Assembly: GCF_003289945.1 (NCBI RefSeq)
Contig: NZ_QMBP01000002.1
Span: 248,001 to 312,000 of the forward strand
Reading direction: 5' to 3'
Length of the DNA: 64,000 nucleotides
Origin: Mesorhizobium hawassense
GTDB taxonomy: Bacteria; Pseudomonadota; Alphaproteobacteria; Rhizobiales; Rhizobiaceae
Shown: positions 32,287 to 41,244 of the stretch, piece after piece
Layout: every line of letters starts with the position of its first letter
How positions within the stretch are numbered: position 1 is the stretch's first letter
The notes under the pieces: generated by a model
The model's input: only the letters and a program-made list of their open reading frames with translations
Told to the model about the DNA's origin: nothing
Database searches by the model: none
Translations under genes and position numbers: made by a program

Positions 32287-33464
32287 CGCTCGGCCTGTTG
32301 GCCGCCACCCTGGTGATCACCCATCTGCCTGTCGTCGCGCACGCGCAAAGCTCGCTCGGCATCGGCACCAATGACGGCATGGCGCCGACCACCACAGGCC
32401 CGTTCGCCCATATCCTGATGTGGATCAATCTGCGCCAGCAGGAGTTCTACCATTCGCTGGCCGCCGCGATGAAGGCGATGCGCCAGGACGGCAGCAAGCT
32501 CTGGCTCCTGATCGCGCTGTCTTTCGCCTATGGCATCTTCCACGCGGCCGGCCCCGGCCACGGCAAGGCGGTGATCTCGTCGTACATGGTCGCCAATGAA
32601 GTGGCGCTCAGGCGCGGCATCATGCTCTCCTTCGTCTCGGCGCTGCTGCAGGGCCTGACGGCGGTGGTCGTCATGATGCTTGCCTATTTCGTGCTGCGCG
32701 GCACCGCCATCTCGATGACCGACGCGGCCTGGTTCCTGGAAATCTCGAGCTACGTGCTGGTGACGTTGTTCGGCGCCTGGCTTTTGTGGCGCAAGCTCGG
32801 ACCGTCGATCCTGCGCCTGTTCGGCAGGGCGCCAGCCTACAGCCTCTCGGCCGCCCATGCCGGCCATTCGCATGGCGGGCACGCTCACGCGCACTCGCAT
32901 GCCCACGCGCGTTCCCATGCCGGCCATTCCCACGCTCATGAGCACGCCGCGCATTCCCATGCCCTGCACGTGCACGAAGATCACGACCATTCGCACGCAC
33001 GCGGCCATGGCGCGCATGGCCACCATCATCACGCCGCGCACGACCACGGTCATGCCCCCCACGACCATGGCCCCGGCGAAGTCTGCGAGACCTGCGGCCA
33101 TTCGCATGCGCCGGACCCGGCGATGCTATCGGGCGATCGCTTCGACTGGCGCACCGCCTGGTCGGCGGTCGCCGCCGTCGGCATCCGCCCCTGCTCCGGC
33201 GCGCTGATCGTGCTGAGCTTCGCGCTGCTCAACGGGCTGTGGCTGGGCGGACTGCTGTCGGTGCTGGCCATGTCGATCGGCACCGCGATCACCGTCTCGG
33301 CGCTGGCGACGATCGCCGTGCTTGCCAAGGACCTGGCGGTCTATTTCGCCGGCGACGGCCGCATCGGCAACCGCATCCATTCCATCGTCGAGATCGGCGG
33401 CGCCGCCTTCATCTTCCTGGTTGGACTGCTGCTGCTGTCGGCCAGCCTGTCAGGCGGCATCTGA
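32259..33464 (+). CDS. NicO/RcnA-family nickel/cobalt efflux permease with His-rich loop
   Basis: Inner-membrane transporter of Ni/Co ions. The GTG at 32259 is preferred: it has AGGCGGA five bases upstream and gives a normal signal peptide (GRPANIRLALGLLAATLVIT, cut near AHA-Q). Longer starts at 32163 (ATG) or 32157 (TTG) add a basic 32-residue tail unlike a signal peptide. The NicO core shows FAYGIFHAAGPGHGKAVISS near the first helices and AVGIRPCSGALIVLSFAL after the loop. Between them lies about 90 residues packed with His (roughly residues 195-290), a metal-binding loop. It follows DUF1007, its usual partner. Confidence 0.87.
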   Translation: MGRPANIRLALGLLAATLVITHLPVVAHAQSSLGIGTNDGMAPTTTGPFAHILMWINLRQQEFYHSLAAAMKAMRQDGSKLWLLIALSFAYGIFHAAGPGHGKAVISSYMVANEVALRRGIMLSFVSALLQGLTAVVVMMLAYFVLRGTAISMTDAAWFLEISSYVLVTLFGAWLLWRKLGPSILRLFGRAPAYSLSAAHAGHSHGGHAHAHSHAHARSHAGHSHAHEHAAHSHALHVHEDHDHSHARGHGAHGHHHHAAHDHGHAPHDHGPGEVCETCGHSHAPDPAMLSGDRFDWRTAWSAVAAVGIRPCSGALIVLSFALLNGLWLGGLLSVLAMSIGTAITVSALATIAVLAKDLAVYFAGDGRIGNRIHSIVEIGGAAFIFLVGLLLLSASLSGGI

Positions 33465-33479
33465 GGCCAACCAAACCTG

Positions 33480-34454
33480 TCAGGAAATTTTCCCGCCGAG
33501 CTCATCCTCGATATGCGCGCGGATGATTTCGTCAAAGCTGCTTTCAGCGGCAAAACCGAGTTCCCTCGCCCGCCGCGCCTCGAAGCGCGTCGGCCAGCCC
33601 TTGACGATCGCCCAGATCGTCTCGTCGGGTTGCTCGCGGATGCGCTTCGCGACCGCGGCGCCGGCAATGCGTTCCAGCGCCTCGATCTGCTCGCCGACGG
33701 TGACGGCAACGCCAGGCATTGTAAGGTTGCGGCGCGGGCCGACCTTGTCGCCGTCGATTTCCGCCGCATGAACGAGAAAATTGACCGCCGAGCGCGGGCT
33801 GGCATGCGTGTGCAGCACCGAGCGCGGCACCGGCAGGATCGCCTCCCGGCCGCTGAGCGGCTCGCGGATGATGCCGGAAAAGAAGCCCGACGCCGCCTTG
33901 TTGGGCTTGCCGGGGCGAACGCAGATCGTCGGCAGCCGGATGCCGATGCCGTCGAAGAAGCCGCGCCGTGAGTAGTCGGCGAGGAGCGCTTCGCTCATCT
34001 GCTTCTGCGTGCCGTAGGAGGTCAGCGGCGTCGGATGGAATTCGTCCGGGATGACGTCCGGAAACGGCGCGCCGAACACGGCGATCGACGAGGTGAAGAC
34101 GAGGCGCGGCGCAAACGCCGCCAGCCGCACGGCATCGAAAAGCGCGCGCGTGCCATCGAGATTGACCCGGTAGCCGAGATCGAAATTGGCCTCCGCCTCG
34201 CCCGAGACGATGCCGGCCAGATGGAAGATCACGTCCGGGCGGAAAGCCACCAGGGCAGCGGTGGCGCCGGGTTCGGAGAGATCGCCGGTGTGGATCGAGA
34301 CATCGACGCCCACGAGCGCCGGCCCCTGCGGCGCCACGATATCGTGCAGGTCGAGCGCCGTGATTTTGCGCCCGCGCAGGGCGCCATCCTTGGCCAGCCG
34401 CGCGATAAGCTTACGGCCGACCATGCCGGCCGCGCCCGTGATCAGTATTCTCAT
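33480..34454 (-). CDS. denD: NAD-dependent epimerase/dehydratase, D-erythronate dehydrogenase-like
   Basis: A 324-residue extended SDR. The N-terminal Rossmann motif is LITGAAGMVGRKLIARL. The catalytic region has FTSSIAVFG and TSYGTQKQMSEALLADYSRR (YxxxK). The stretches FHLAGIVSGEAEANFDLGYR and IRLPTICVRPGKPNKAASGF are, as I recall, characteristic of DenD, which oxidises D-erythronate at C2/C3 in tetronate breakdown. The companion kinase and isomerase genes are not nearby, so the substrate stays provisional. The ATG at 34454 begins two bases after the small membrane gene stop. Confidence 0.75.
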   Translation of the reverse strand: MRILITGAAGMVGRKLIARLAKDGALRGRKITALDLHDIVAPQGPALVGVDVSIHTGDLSEPGATAALVAFRPDVIFHLAGIVSGEAEANFDLGYRVNLDGTRALFDAVRLAAFAPRLVFTSSIAVFGAPFPDVIPDEFHPTPLTSYGTQKQMSEALLADYSRRGFFDGIGIRLPTICVRPGKPNKAASGFFSGIIREPLSGREAILPVPRSVLHTHASPRSAVNFLVHAAEIDGDKVGPRRNLTMPGVAVTVGEQIEALERIAGAAVAKRIREQPDETIWAIVKGWPTRFEARRARELGFAAESSFDEIIRAHIEDELGGKIS

Positions 34455-34456
34455 CT

Positions 34457-34663
34457 TCAGAGACCTTTCTTGCGTTGGCTGCGTCCGCGCAGCCACAGGA
34501 CGACGAACAATCCGAGCACGAAGATCACGGCGATGATCGCCGCCAGCACCGTCGAGACCTTGCCAACGGCCAGCATGATGGCCGGCAGAAAATAGGCGGC
34601 GAGACCGAACACGAGCAGTATCACGGCCGCGGCGATGGCCGCGTTGCGGGTATCACGATCCAT
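34457..34663 (-). CDS. Small two-helix membrane protein of unknown function
   Basis: A 68-residue protein with two hydrophobic segments (AAAVILLVFGLAAYFLP and LAAIIAVIFVLGLFVVLWL) and a basic tail RGRSQRKKGL, predicting both ends in the cytoplasm. I do not recognise a family. Its stop lies two bases before the epimerase start, so the two are probably cotranscribed. The upstream gap to the CDF gene is 51 bases, which may place all three in one unit. Confidence 0.7.
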   Translation of the reverse strand: MDRDTRNAAIAAAVILLVFGLAAYFLPAIMLAVGKVSTVLAAIIAVIFVLGLFVVLWLRGRSQRKKGL

Positions 34664-34714
34664 CAGCGGGCATTCCTCGCTTCGAGGCTGTTCGGCTTCG
34701 TCATCACGGCGCGG

Positions 34715-35716
34715 TCAGTGATAGTGCCGGCGGTCGGCAGGCGCGTCATGCATGTGGTCGTGATCGTGATGATGGTCGTGCTCGTCATGGCTGTCGGCGC
34801 ACTGGCCGAACTCGGGCTCGACCGTGGCATGATCGATGCCGTGCTTGACCGCAAGCCGCTTCTTGATGGCGCTGACCGCCGCATGGGCGTCGACGCCATC
34901 ATTCAGGCAGGCATGCAGCGTCGCCATGTTGGAGGTGCCGTCGAGCGACCAGACATGCATATGGTGCACCTCGCGCACGCCTTTGACCGCGCCTTCCAGG
35001 TCCTTGGCGATCAGGTCGCGGTCGAGGCTTGCCGGCACGCCTTCGAGCAGCACATGGGCGGCCTCGCGCATCAGCGACCATGCCGTCGACAGGATGAGCA
35101 GCGACACCAGCACCGACAGGATCGGATCGATCGGCGTCCAGCCCGTGGCGATGATGATGATCGCGGCGACGATTGCCGCGGCGGAGCCCAGCAGGTCGCC
35201 CAGCACATGCAGGATGGCGCCGCGCATGTTGAGGCTCTCGCGGTCGCCGCCATGCAGCACGAAGAAGGAAGCGATGTTGACCAGCAGGCCCGCCACCGCC
35301 ACCACCAGCATCGGCCCGCCCAGCACCGGCGCGGGGTTCATCAACCGCCCCCAGGCCTCGTAGACGATCCAGAGCGCGATGACGAAAATGGCGATGCCGT
35401 TGGTGTAGGCGACCAGCGTCTTCACCCGCGCGAACCCATAGGTGAGGCGGCCGGTGGCCGGGCGCCCGGCGAGATGGAAGGCATACCAGGCAAGGCCGAG
35501 CGCGATGGCGTCGGCAAGCATGTGCCCGGCATCGGCGACCAGCGCCAGCGATCCGGTCAGCCAGCCGCCCAGCGCCTCGGCGACCATGAAGCCGGCGGTC
35601 AGGCAGGTCGCGATCAGCACTCGCTTCTTGTCGGTCGAGCCATGCACATGGCCGGGACCATGGCTGTGGCTATGACCGGCCGAGCCGTGATCGTGCGAAC
35701 CATGATCATGCGCCAT
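34715..35716 (-). CDS. CDF-family cation efflux protein (CzcD/ZitB type)
   Basis: A 333-residue inner-membrane Zn/Co/Cd-H+ antiporter. The start is the ATG at 35716; a TTG six bases upstream is open too. A His-rich N-terminus (HDHGSHDHGSAGHSHSHGPG) precedes six helices. The metal site shows ADAGHMLADAIALGLAW (HxxxD in helix 2) and MRGAILHVLGDLLGSAAAI (HxxxD in helix 5). A cytoplasmic domain with HHMHVWSLDGTSNMATLHA and a His-rich tail follow. With the NicO/DUF1007 pair it makes this region rich in metal exporters. Confidence 0.92.
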   Translation of the reverse strand: MAHDHGSHDHGSAGHSHSHGPGHVHGSTDKKRVLIATCLTAGFMVAEALGGWLTGSLALVADAGHMLADAIALGLAWYAFHLAGRPATGRLTYGFARVKTLVAYTNGIAIFVIALWIVYEAWGRLMNPAPVLGGPMLVVAVAGLLVNIASFFVLHGGDRESLNMRGAILHVLGDLLGSAAAIVAAIIIIATGWTPIDPILSVLVSLLILSTAWSLMREAAHVLLEGVPASLDRDLIAKDLEGAVKGVREVHHMHVWSLDGTSNMATLHACLNDGVDAHAAVSAIKKRLAVKHGIDHATVEPEFGQCADSHDEHDHHHDHDHMHDAPADRRHYH

Positions 35717-35735
35717 CGCCAAACTCCTGTCTGCC

Positions 35736-35781
35736 GATCATGATCCCGAAAACCGGCTTGCCGGTTCTCACGATCATGATC
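35736..35781. repeat. Palindromic repeat with GATCATGATC arms
   Basis: GATCATGATC (35736-35745) and again at 35772-35781 flank AACCGG-CTTG-CCGGTT (35751-35766). Pairing gives a large hairpin with two small internal loops. It abuts the stop codon of the acetyltransferase (35781-35783) and ends 19 bases before the CDF start. The pattern matches, from memory, a palindrome scattered through Rhizobiales genomes. Confidence 0.65.
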
Positions 35782-36545
35782 TACGCGCCGAACTCGGCGC
35801 GGAAATCCTCAAGTCGCCGCTTCTGACCGCCTTCGCCATCGAAATTCGCCGGATCGAGCCAGGCCTCATAGGCTTTTCGGAGCGCCGGCCACTCCTTGTC
35901 GATGACCGAATACCACGCCGTATCGCGGTTTTCACCCTTGACCACGAAATGCTGGCGGAAGATGCCCTCGAACTTGAAGCCGAACCGCTCGGCGGCGCGC
36001 TTCGACGGCTCGTTGCGGTTGTTGCACTTCCATTCGTAGCGGCGATAGCCGAGCTCGTCGAAGACGTATTTCATGAACAGGAACTGCGCTTCGGTCGCCC
36101 CCGGCTTGCGCGAGATCAACGGTCCCCAATAGATGTTGCCGATCTCGATGACGCCGTTATTGGTATCGATGCGCATCAGCGTCTGTCGTCCGGCGACCTT
36201 GCCGCTTGCCTTGTCGATGACGGTGAAGAACAGCGGGTCCTCGAGCGCCTCGGCCTTGTCGAGCCATGGCTGGAAGTCGGCGCGGCTTTTCGGCGGATAG
36301 TCCGGCAGCCAGGCGAAGCGCCCATCGATGTCGGCGACGGACGAGGTTTCGTAGAGGCCATCGCCGTGCTTTGCCGCGCTGAACGGCTCGAGGCGCACAT
36401 AGCGGCCTTCGAACGCCTTGCGGTCTGGGCGCGGGCGCGGCCGCCATTCCTTGAGATTTTCCGATACCCCAATTTTTTCCGGCACCCCTGAATTTTCTGA
36501 CACGGGGAACTCCAATCCGTTTGACATTTCCTGGCGGACGCTCAC
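35781..36545 (-). CDS. GNAT-family acetyltransferase, RimJ/RimL type
   Basis: A 254-residue protein. GNAT_3 features: RYVRLEPFSAAKHGDGLYE at the fold start, IGNIYWGPLISRKPGATEAQ with the CoA-binding turn replaced by RKPGATEA, the YEWKCNNRNEPSKRAAERFG stretch typical of RimJ/RimL-like enzymes, and GFKFEGIFRQHFVVKG. The start is uncertain: GTG at 36545 or ATG at 36527, both with weak ribosome sites. The N-terminal about 40 residues include a threefold imperfect VSEN/VPEK-like repeat that looks non-homologous. Divergent from the aminotransferase gene. Substrate unknown. Confidence 0.8.
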   Translation of the reverse strand: MSVRQEMSNGLEFPVSENSGVPEKIGVSENLKEWRPRPRPDRKAFEGRYVRLEPFSAAKHGDGLYETSSVADIDGRFAWLPDYPPKSRADFQPWLDKAEALEDPLFFTVIDKASGKVAGRQTLMRIDTNNGVIEIGNIYWGPLISRKPGATEAQFLFMKYVFDELGYRRYEWKCNNRNEPSKRAAERFGFKFEGIFRQHFVVKGENRDTAWYSVIDKEWPALRKAYEAWLDPANFDGEGGQKRRLEDFRAEFGA

Positions 36546-36586
36546 AAAAACGCTCGCTCACAGAAAGAACCACAGGGACGGGAAAA

Positions 36587-37771
36587 ATGCTCCACACGAT
36601 CGCGGCCTTCGACCGTCTCGGCGAGGAAAATGCCTTTGCGGTGCTGGCCAGGGCCACCGCGCTTGCCCATCAGGGTCGCGATATCGTCAATCTCGGCATC
36701 GGCCAGCCCGATTTCAGGACGCCGCAGCACATCGTCGAGGCGGCGATCAAGGCGCTCCGCGATGGCCATCATGGCTACACGCCGGCCAATGGGCTTTTGG
36801 CCACCCGCGAGGCGGTGGTGCGCCGCACGCTGACCACCACTGGCGTCGAGGTGTCGCCCGAAAACGTCATGATCCTGCCCGGCGGCAAGCCGACGATGTT
36901 TGCCGCGATCCTGATGTTCGGCGAGGCAGGCACCGAGATCCTTTATCCCGATCCCGGCTTTCCGATCTATCGCTCGATGATCGAGTTCACCGGCGCAACG
37001 CCTATCCCGGTGCCGATCCGAGAAGAGAACGGCTTTGCCTTCTCGGCCGACGAGACGCTGGCGCTGATCACGCCGAAGACGAGGCTGCTGATCCTCAACT
37101 CGCCTGCCAATCCGACCGGCGGCGTCACGCCGCGCGCGGAGATCGAGAAGCTGGTCAAGGGGCTGGAGCAGCATCCGCAGGTCGCGATCATGTCCGACGA
37201 GATCTACGACGTCATGACCTATGACGGCGAGACTCACTATTCGCTGCTGAACTTCCCAGAGATCCGCGACCGGCTGATCGTGCTCAACGGCTGGTCGAAG
37301 ACCTGGGCAATGACCGGCTGGCGCATGGGCTGGTCGATCTGGCCGAACGGCGACAAGGGCGCCCATCTCTACGACAAGGTGCGCAAGCTGGCGGTGAACT
37401 GCTGGTCCTGCGTCAACGCGCCGAGCCAGTATGCCGGCATCGCGGCGATCGACGGCCCGCAAGACGATGTCGACAAGATGATGCGGGCCTTCGACAACCG
37501 CCGCAAGATCGTGGTCGAAGGGCTGAACGCGCTCCCAGGCATTTCCTGCATCACGCCGAAGGGCGCCTTCTACGCCTTCCCCAACGTGTCGAAGACCGGC
37601 TGGAAGGCGAAAAAGCTTGCCTCGGCGCTGTTGGAGGATGCCGGCGTCGCGCTCATCGGCGGCCCCGATTTCGGCGTGCTCGGCGAAGGCTATATCCGGC
37701 TTTCCTACGCCAATTCCGAGGAGAACATTTTACGCGCGCTGGAGCGGATCGAGGCGTTCCTGAAGAAGTAG
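36587..37771 (+). CDS. Class I aminotransferase (PLP), aspartate/aromatic type
   Basis: A 394-residue cytosolic fold type I enzyme, starting behind GGGACGGG. Features: LGIGQPDFRTPQHIVEAA at the N-terminus, YTPANGLLATREAV, the cofactor-binding NSPANPTGG, SDEIYDVMTYDGE, and the PLP lysine in NGWSKTWAMTGWRMGW (Lys near residue 237). The C-terminal Arg that binds the substrate carboxylate is in YIRLSYANS. The pattern resembles the I-gamma group of aspartate and aromatic aminotransferases. Exact substrate is not clear and no biosynthetic neighbours help. Confidence 0.88.
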   Translation: MLHTIAAFDRLGEENAFAVLARATALAHQGRDIVNLGIGQPDFRTPQHIVEAAIKALRDGHHGYTPANGLLATREAVVRRTLTTTGVEVSPENVMILPGGKPTMFAAILMFGEAGTEILYPDPGFPIYRSMIEFTGATPIPVPIREENGFAFSADETLALITPKTRLLILNSPANPTGGVTPRAEIEKLVKGLEQHPQVAIMSDEIYDVMTYDGETHYSLLNFPEIRDRLIVLNGWSKTWAMTGWRMGWSIWPNGDKGAHLYDKVRKLAVNCWSCVNAPSQYAGIAAIDGPQDDVDKMMRAFDNRRKIVVEGLNALPGISCITPKGAFYAFPNVSKTGWKAKKLASALLEDAGVALIGGPDFGVLGEGYIRLSYANSEENILRALERIEAFLKK

Positions 37772-37780
37772 CCCGGCGAC

Positions 37781-38542
37781 TCACCCGCGCCCCACGAAAG
37801 GCATCTTCGTCGCCATCACGGTCATGAACAGCACGTTGGCGTCGAGCGGCAGGCTCGCCATGTGCAGCACCGCGTCGGCGACGCGCTGCACGTCCATCAC
37901 CGCTTCGGCGGCGATCGAGCCATTGGCCTGCGGCACGCCCACCGTCATCGGCTGCGCCATCTCGGTCAGCGCGTTGCCGATGTCGATCTGACCGCAGGCG
38001 ATGTCGAAGGGCCGGCCGTCGAGCGCCAGCGTCTTGGTGAGTCCGGTGATCGCGTGCTTGGTAGCCGTGTAGGGCACAGAGCCCGGCCGCGGCGCATAGG
38101 CCGATACCGAGCCGTTGTTGATGATGCGGCCGCCCATCGGCTTTTGCCGGCGCATGGCGCCGAAGGCGGCGCGGGCGCACAGGAACGATCCGGTGAGATT
38201 GACGCCGACGACATCGTTCCAGACCTCGACCGGTATCTCGTCGATCGGCGTCGACTTGTAACCCATGCCGGCATTGTTGAAGAGCAGGTCGACGCGGCCG
38301 AACGCCTCGAGCACGGTCTCGAACATGTCGTCGACCTCGGCGGCCTTGCTGATGTCGCAGGCGACGGCCAGCGCCTTGGCCTGCGTCTTCCCCGCCTCGG
38401 CGATCGCCTCTTCCAGGACTGTCTTGCGGCGGCCGCAGAACACGGTGTTCCAGCCGGCCTGGAGCAGCGCCGTGGCGACGCTCTTGCCGATGCCGGTGCC
38501 GGCGCCGGTAACGATGGCGGTCTTCTCTGCTATGGCTGTCAT
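37781..38542 (-). CDS. Short-chain dehydrogenase/reductase
   Basis: A 253-residue classical SDR; the ATG at 38542 is chosen since upstream frame sequence is not SDR-like. It has TGAGTGIGKSVATAL (cofactor), DLLFNNAGMGY (NNAG) and the active site INNGSVSAYAPRPGSVPYTATKHAI, of which Ser, Tyr and Lys are all present. CDIS after the third strand fits the family. It converges with the aminotransferase, nine bases between stops. Substrate unknown. Confidence 0.87.
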   Translation of the reverse strand: MTAIAEKTAIVTGAGTGIGKSVATALLQAGWNTVFCGRRKTVLEEAIAEAGKTQAKALAVACDISKAAEVDDMFETVLEAFGRVDLLFNNAGMGYKSTPIDEIPVEVWNDVVGVNLTGSFLCARAAFGAMRRQKPMGGRIINNGSVSAYAPRPGSVPYTATKHAITGLTKTLALDGRPFDIACGQIDIGNALTEMAQPMTVGVPQANGSIAAEAVMDVQRVADAVLHMASLPLDANVLFMTVMATKMPFVGRG

Positions 38543-38633
38543 CGCTGTCCTTCCGGTCATGGATGGAAAGACGTGGCATCGCAAATGCCGGAGATCATGG
38601 CAAGCAACTGTTGGCAATAAAGCGCGGGCCAAC

Positions 38634-38660
38634 AAAAAGGGCGGCCATTGGCGACCGCCC
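38634..38660 (-). terminator. Rho-independent terminator for the DUF533 gene
   Basis: Stem GGGCGG (38639-38644) with CCGCCC (38655-38660), extended by GCC/GGC. On the minus strand it is followed by CCTTTTTG (38640-38634). It lies about 125 bases beyond the DUF533 stop, before the SDR. Confidence 0.6.
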
Positions 38661-38783
38661 CGATCTGAACCGCGCTTGGGAGGAGGATAAGCCGGTCCGA
38701 CTGATTAGAATGATGCGCTTGCTGAGTTAACGAGAGATTAACGACCGGCAAGGGCTCGCCCGATGGCGTTTACCAAGGCCGAG

Positions 38784-39515
38784 TCACCAAGGCGAACTGG
38801 GCGCGCTCCCGGCCGGCACTTTTGCCGCCGAAACCGTCGCCTCGACATGATCGACCAGCGCGTCCGGCAGGCCGAGCCGACCGGCCAGCAGGTCGAGATA
38901 GCCGCGCTCGGCGCGCGTGTCGGGATCGATGGTAAGCCGCGAGGCGGTGTAGAGCTCGAGCTTCTGCGCGTCGGTCTTGGCGCCGGCAACCAGCGTGTCG
39001 AGATCGAGCGGACTTTCAAGCTCGGCCATCAGGAATTTCTCCGCCTCCGCGCCGATGCCGGCGAGCTTCAGCTTGTCGGCGATCTTCTTGCGTTCCTCGT
39101 CGTCGACATGGCCGTCGGCCTTCGCCGCCGAGATCATCGCCCTGACCAGCGTCAGCGTGAACTCGGCCTCGCCTTGCGGCGCCTGCGAGGGATGGAAGGC
39201 GGTGTCCGCCGGCGGCGGCAGCAATTCAGGCTCGCTGGCAGGCGGCGCCTGGGCCGGTTCCTTTCCGGCCTTGTAATTCTGATAGGCCTTGTAGGCGAGG
39301 CCACCAATGGCAGCCAGACCGCCGAGCTTGACCGCGGCGCCCGTGACCTGCCGTCCGGTGCCTGTGCCGAGCAGCACGGCAGCCAGCGCGCCGGCGGCGA
39401 GCGGATTGTCCTTCGCCATCTGCACCGCCTGCCCCGCCTTGTCGCGGACAGTCGAGCCGGTCCCAGGGATTTGCGAGCCGAGAAGGTCGTCGAGCAGCTT
39501 CTTGGGGTCGAGCAT
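38784..39515 (-). CDS. DUF533 (YebE-like) membrane-associated protein
   Basis: A 243-residue protein from the ATG at 39515. The N-terminus MLDPKKLLDDLLGSQIPGTG is typical of DUF533. It is followed by a Gly/Ala hydrophobic stretch (AAGALAAVLLGTGTGRQVTG to GGLAAIGGLAYKAYQNY), a Pro-rich linker, and a C-terminal TerB-like helical domain (LVRAMISAAKADGHVDDEER, with the acidic pattern that binds metal in TerB). The function of the family is unknown; E. coli YebE responds to envelope stress. No operon partner is evident. Confidence 0.85.
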   Translation of the reverse strand: MLDPKKLLDDLLGSQIPGTGSTVRDKAGQAVQMAKDNPLAAGALAAVLLGTGTGRQVTGAAVKLGGLAAIGGLAYKAYQNYKAGKEPAQAPPASEPELLPPPADTAFHPSQAPQGEAEFTLTLVRAMISAAKADGHVDDEERKKIADKLKLAGIGAEAEKFLMAELESPLDLDTLVAGAKTDAQKLELYTASRLTIDPDTRAERGYLDLLAGRLGLPDALVDHVEATVSAAKVPAGSAPSSPW

Positions 39516-39712
39516 CAATGCCTCCAGAATTGGCCCGGCCGAACGCGCCCGGGCAGGGTTTCGGACCGGCAAGAGGTAGGCTCCGCGCCCTGACATTACA
39601 ATGACGGTGGACATTTCGCCCACCCGACGAAGGCAGCGAACGGCTTCCTCCATGTGTCGAAACGGCGGAACGCTTCGGCTAGGATCGTGCGATTTCTGAA
39701 GGGAGCTATTGG

Positions 39713-40075
39713 ATGGCGAATGCAGAAAACCGCGAGCCGGCACGCGATCCGCAGGATCTCGAGCGCTTACTGATCGACCGGCAATGGGCCGGCGACATCG
39801 AGGGCATGCTGGCGCTGTTCGAGCCCGACGCCGTCGTCGACAGCGGCGATGACGAACCGGTTCGCGGCCGGCACGCCATCCGCGCGCTGTTCGAACAGGG
39901 TATCGCCGCGGGACGAAAGTTCCAGCGTGGCGAGCAGCGCCCTGCCCTCGTCAACGGCGACCTAGCGCTGACGTCGACGAGGCTTCCCGACGGCAGCATA
40001 ACCAGCGAGGTCGCCCGTCGTCAGAGCGACGGAACATGGCTGTGGGCGATCGACCGCTACTCGGTTGCTTTCTAA
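39713..40075 (+). CDS. SnoaL/NTF2-like protein
   Basis: A 120-residue single-domain protein of the cystatin-like alpha-beta barrel fold. Helix [20 protein letters not shown] and strand [20 protein letters not shown], the GRxAI turn and IRALFEQGI, then DLALTSTRL and [10 protein letters not shown] form the usual NTF2/SnoaL_2 pattern. Such proteins are small-molecule isomerases, hydrolases or binding proteins; no catalytic residue can be assigned. It overlaps the 3' end of the convergent trhO gene by four bases. Confidence 0.78.
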   Translation: MANAENREPARDPQDLERLLIDRQWAGDIEGMLALFEPDAVVDSGDDEPVRGRHAIRALFEQGIAAGRKFQRGEQRPALVNGDLALTSTRLPDGSITSEVARRQSDGTWLWAIDRYSVAF

Positions 40076-40998
40076 CTGCCTAAGTGGCGCTTGCCGCCGC
40101 GCGCCTGCGCCAGTTCCACCTGGCGATGGCGTTCGGCATAGCGCTCGCGATCCTCGTCGGAGCGCGTTTCAAAACAATGCGGGCATGAGACGCCGGCAGT
40201 GAATTTCGGCGACAGCCGGTCCTCGACGGTCAGCGGGTGCCGGCACGCGCGGCAGAGCTCGGCTTCGCCCTCGGCCAGACCATGCGAGACGGACACCCGC
40301 TCGTCGAACACGAAACATTCGCCTTGCCACAGGCTGTCCTCGACCGGCACGTCCTCCAGATATTTCAGGATGCCGCCCTTGAGATGGAAGACGTTGTTGA
40401 GGCCGAGCGACTTCACATAGGCCGTCGCCTTCTCGCAGCGAATGCCGCCCGTGCAGAACATCGCCACCTTGCGGCCTTCGAGGTCCTCACGATGCTGTTC
40501 GACCCACGCCGGGAACTCACGGAAGCTGGTGGTCTTGGGATCGACCGCACCTTTGAAAGTGCCGAGTGAGACTTCATAGGCGTTGCGCGTGTCGATGACG
40601 ACGGTGTTGGCATCCGAGATCAGTGCGTTCCAGTCGGCCGGCGCGACATAGGTGCCGGCGCTGGTCGCCGGATCGATGTCCTCGACGCCCATGGTGACGA
40701 TCTCGCGCTTCAACCGCACCTTCATGCGGTGGAACGGCATCTCGGCGGCGCCGCTGTATTTGACTTCCAGCCCGGCAAGGCCTTCGATGGCCTGGAGATG
40801 ATCGATCAGCCCGGCGATCGCTTCCTCGCTGCCGGCAACGGTGCCGTTGATGCCTTCATGCGCCAGTAGCAGCGTGCCCTTGATGCCGCGCCCGCAGCAG
40901 AAGGCGGCGAGCGGCGCGCGCAGGGCCTCGTATCCGTCGAGCCGCGCGAACTTGTAGAGCGCGGCGACACTGACGGGATTTTGTGTCGTCGTTGTCAT
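40072..40998 (-). CDS. trhO: tRNA uridine(34) hydroxylase TrhO (rhodanese domain)
   Basis: TrhO hydroxylates U34 of tRNAs with oxygen as a step to the 5-carboxymethoxyuridine group. It has 308 residues. The N-terminal ferredoxin-like domain shows [20 protein letters not shown]. The rhodanese domain spans about 120-215 ([20 protein letters not shown]) with catalytic Cys in [19 protein letters not shown]. The C-terminal zinc-type region has CRACRHPLT and CPHC. The ATG at 40998 is chosen; 41004 is possible. Directly upstream is a full copy of the two-hairpin repeat. Formerly called YceA. Confidence 0.9.
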   Translation of the reverse strand: MTTTTQNPVSVAALYKFARLDGYEALRAPLAAFCCGRGIKGTLLLAHEGINGTVAGSEEAIAGLIDHLQAIEGLAGLEVKYSGAAEMPFHRMKVRLKREIVTMGVEDIDPATSAGTYVAPADWNALISDANTVVIDTRNAYEVSLGTFKGAVDPKTTSFREFPAWVEQHREDLEGRKVAMFCTGGIRCEKATAYVKSLGLNNVFHLKGGILKYLEDVPVEDSLWQGECFVFDERVSVSHGLAEGEAELCRACRHPLTVEDRLSPKFTAGVSCPHCFETRSDEDRERYAERHRQVELAQARGGKRHLGS

Positions 40999-41012
40999 GG
41001 CCATGCCATAGA

Positions 41013-41111
41013 GCAATTCCAGGAAAAGTGCGAAGCGGTTTTCCGCCCGGAATTGCGTAAGGCAAAAAGAGAGAGCGGTTTGCCGTTTCCATGAAACGGT
41101 GAACTGCTCTC
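41013..41111. repeat. Two-hairpin intergenic repeat, copy C
   Basis: Hairpin 1: GCAATTCC (41013-41020)/GGAATTGC (41049-41056), inner GGAAAA/TTTTCC, loop core GTGCGAAGCGG. Linker GTAAGGCAAAAA. Hairpin 2: GAGAGCGGTTTGCCGTTTC (41071-41089) pairs at all 19 positions with GAAACGGTGAACTGCTCTC (41093-41111), three of them G-T, loop CAT. It lies between trhO and eda, which are transcribed apart. Confidence 0.85.
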
Positions 41112-41244
41112 GACCGTGCTGAAAGCCGTTTCAAGGCAGAGTGAGCCAGTGGCCGGCGCGCGGCATCACGACACGTCTGTGTTCGTAGACTTGGCGTATC
41201 CCTTCTGCTAATCGGTTTAAAACGATCGAAATGGAGACCTACCC

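Noticed and set aside
32860..33120. Dense GCCCATTCGCATGCC-like repetition, looking like short tandem repeats or CRISPR
   Set aside because: It encodes the His-rich loop of NicO; units are irregular and lack constant spacing, so it is coding repetition.
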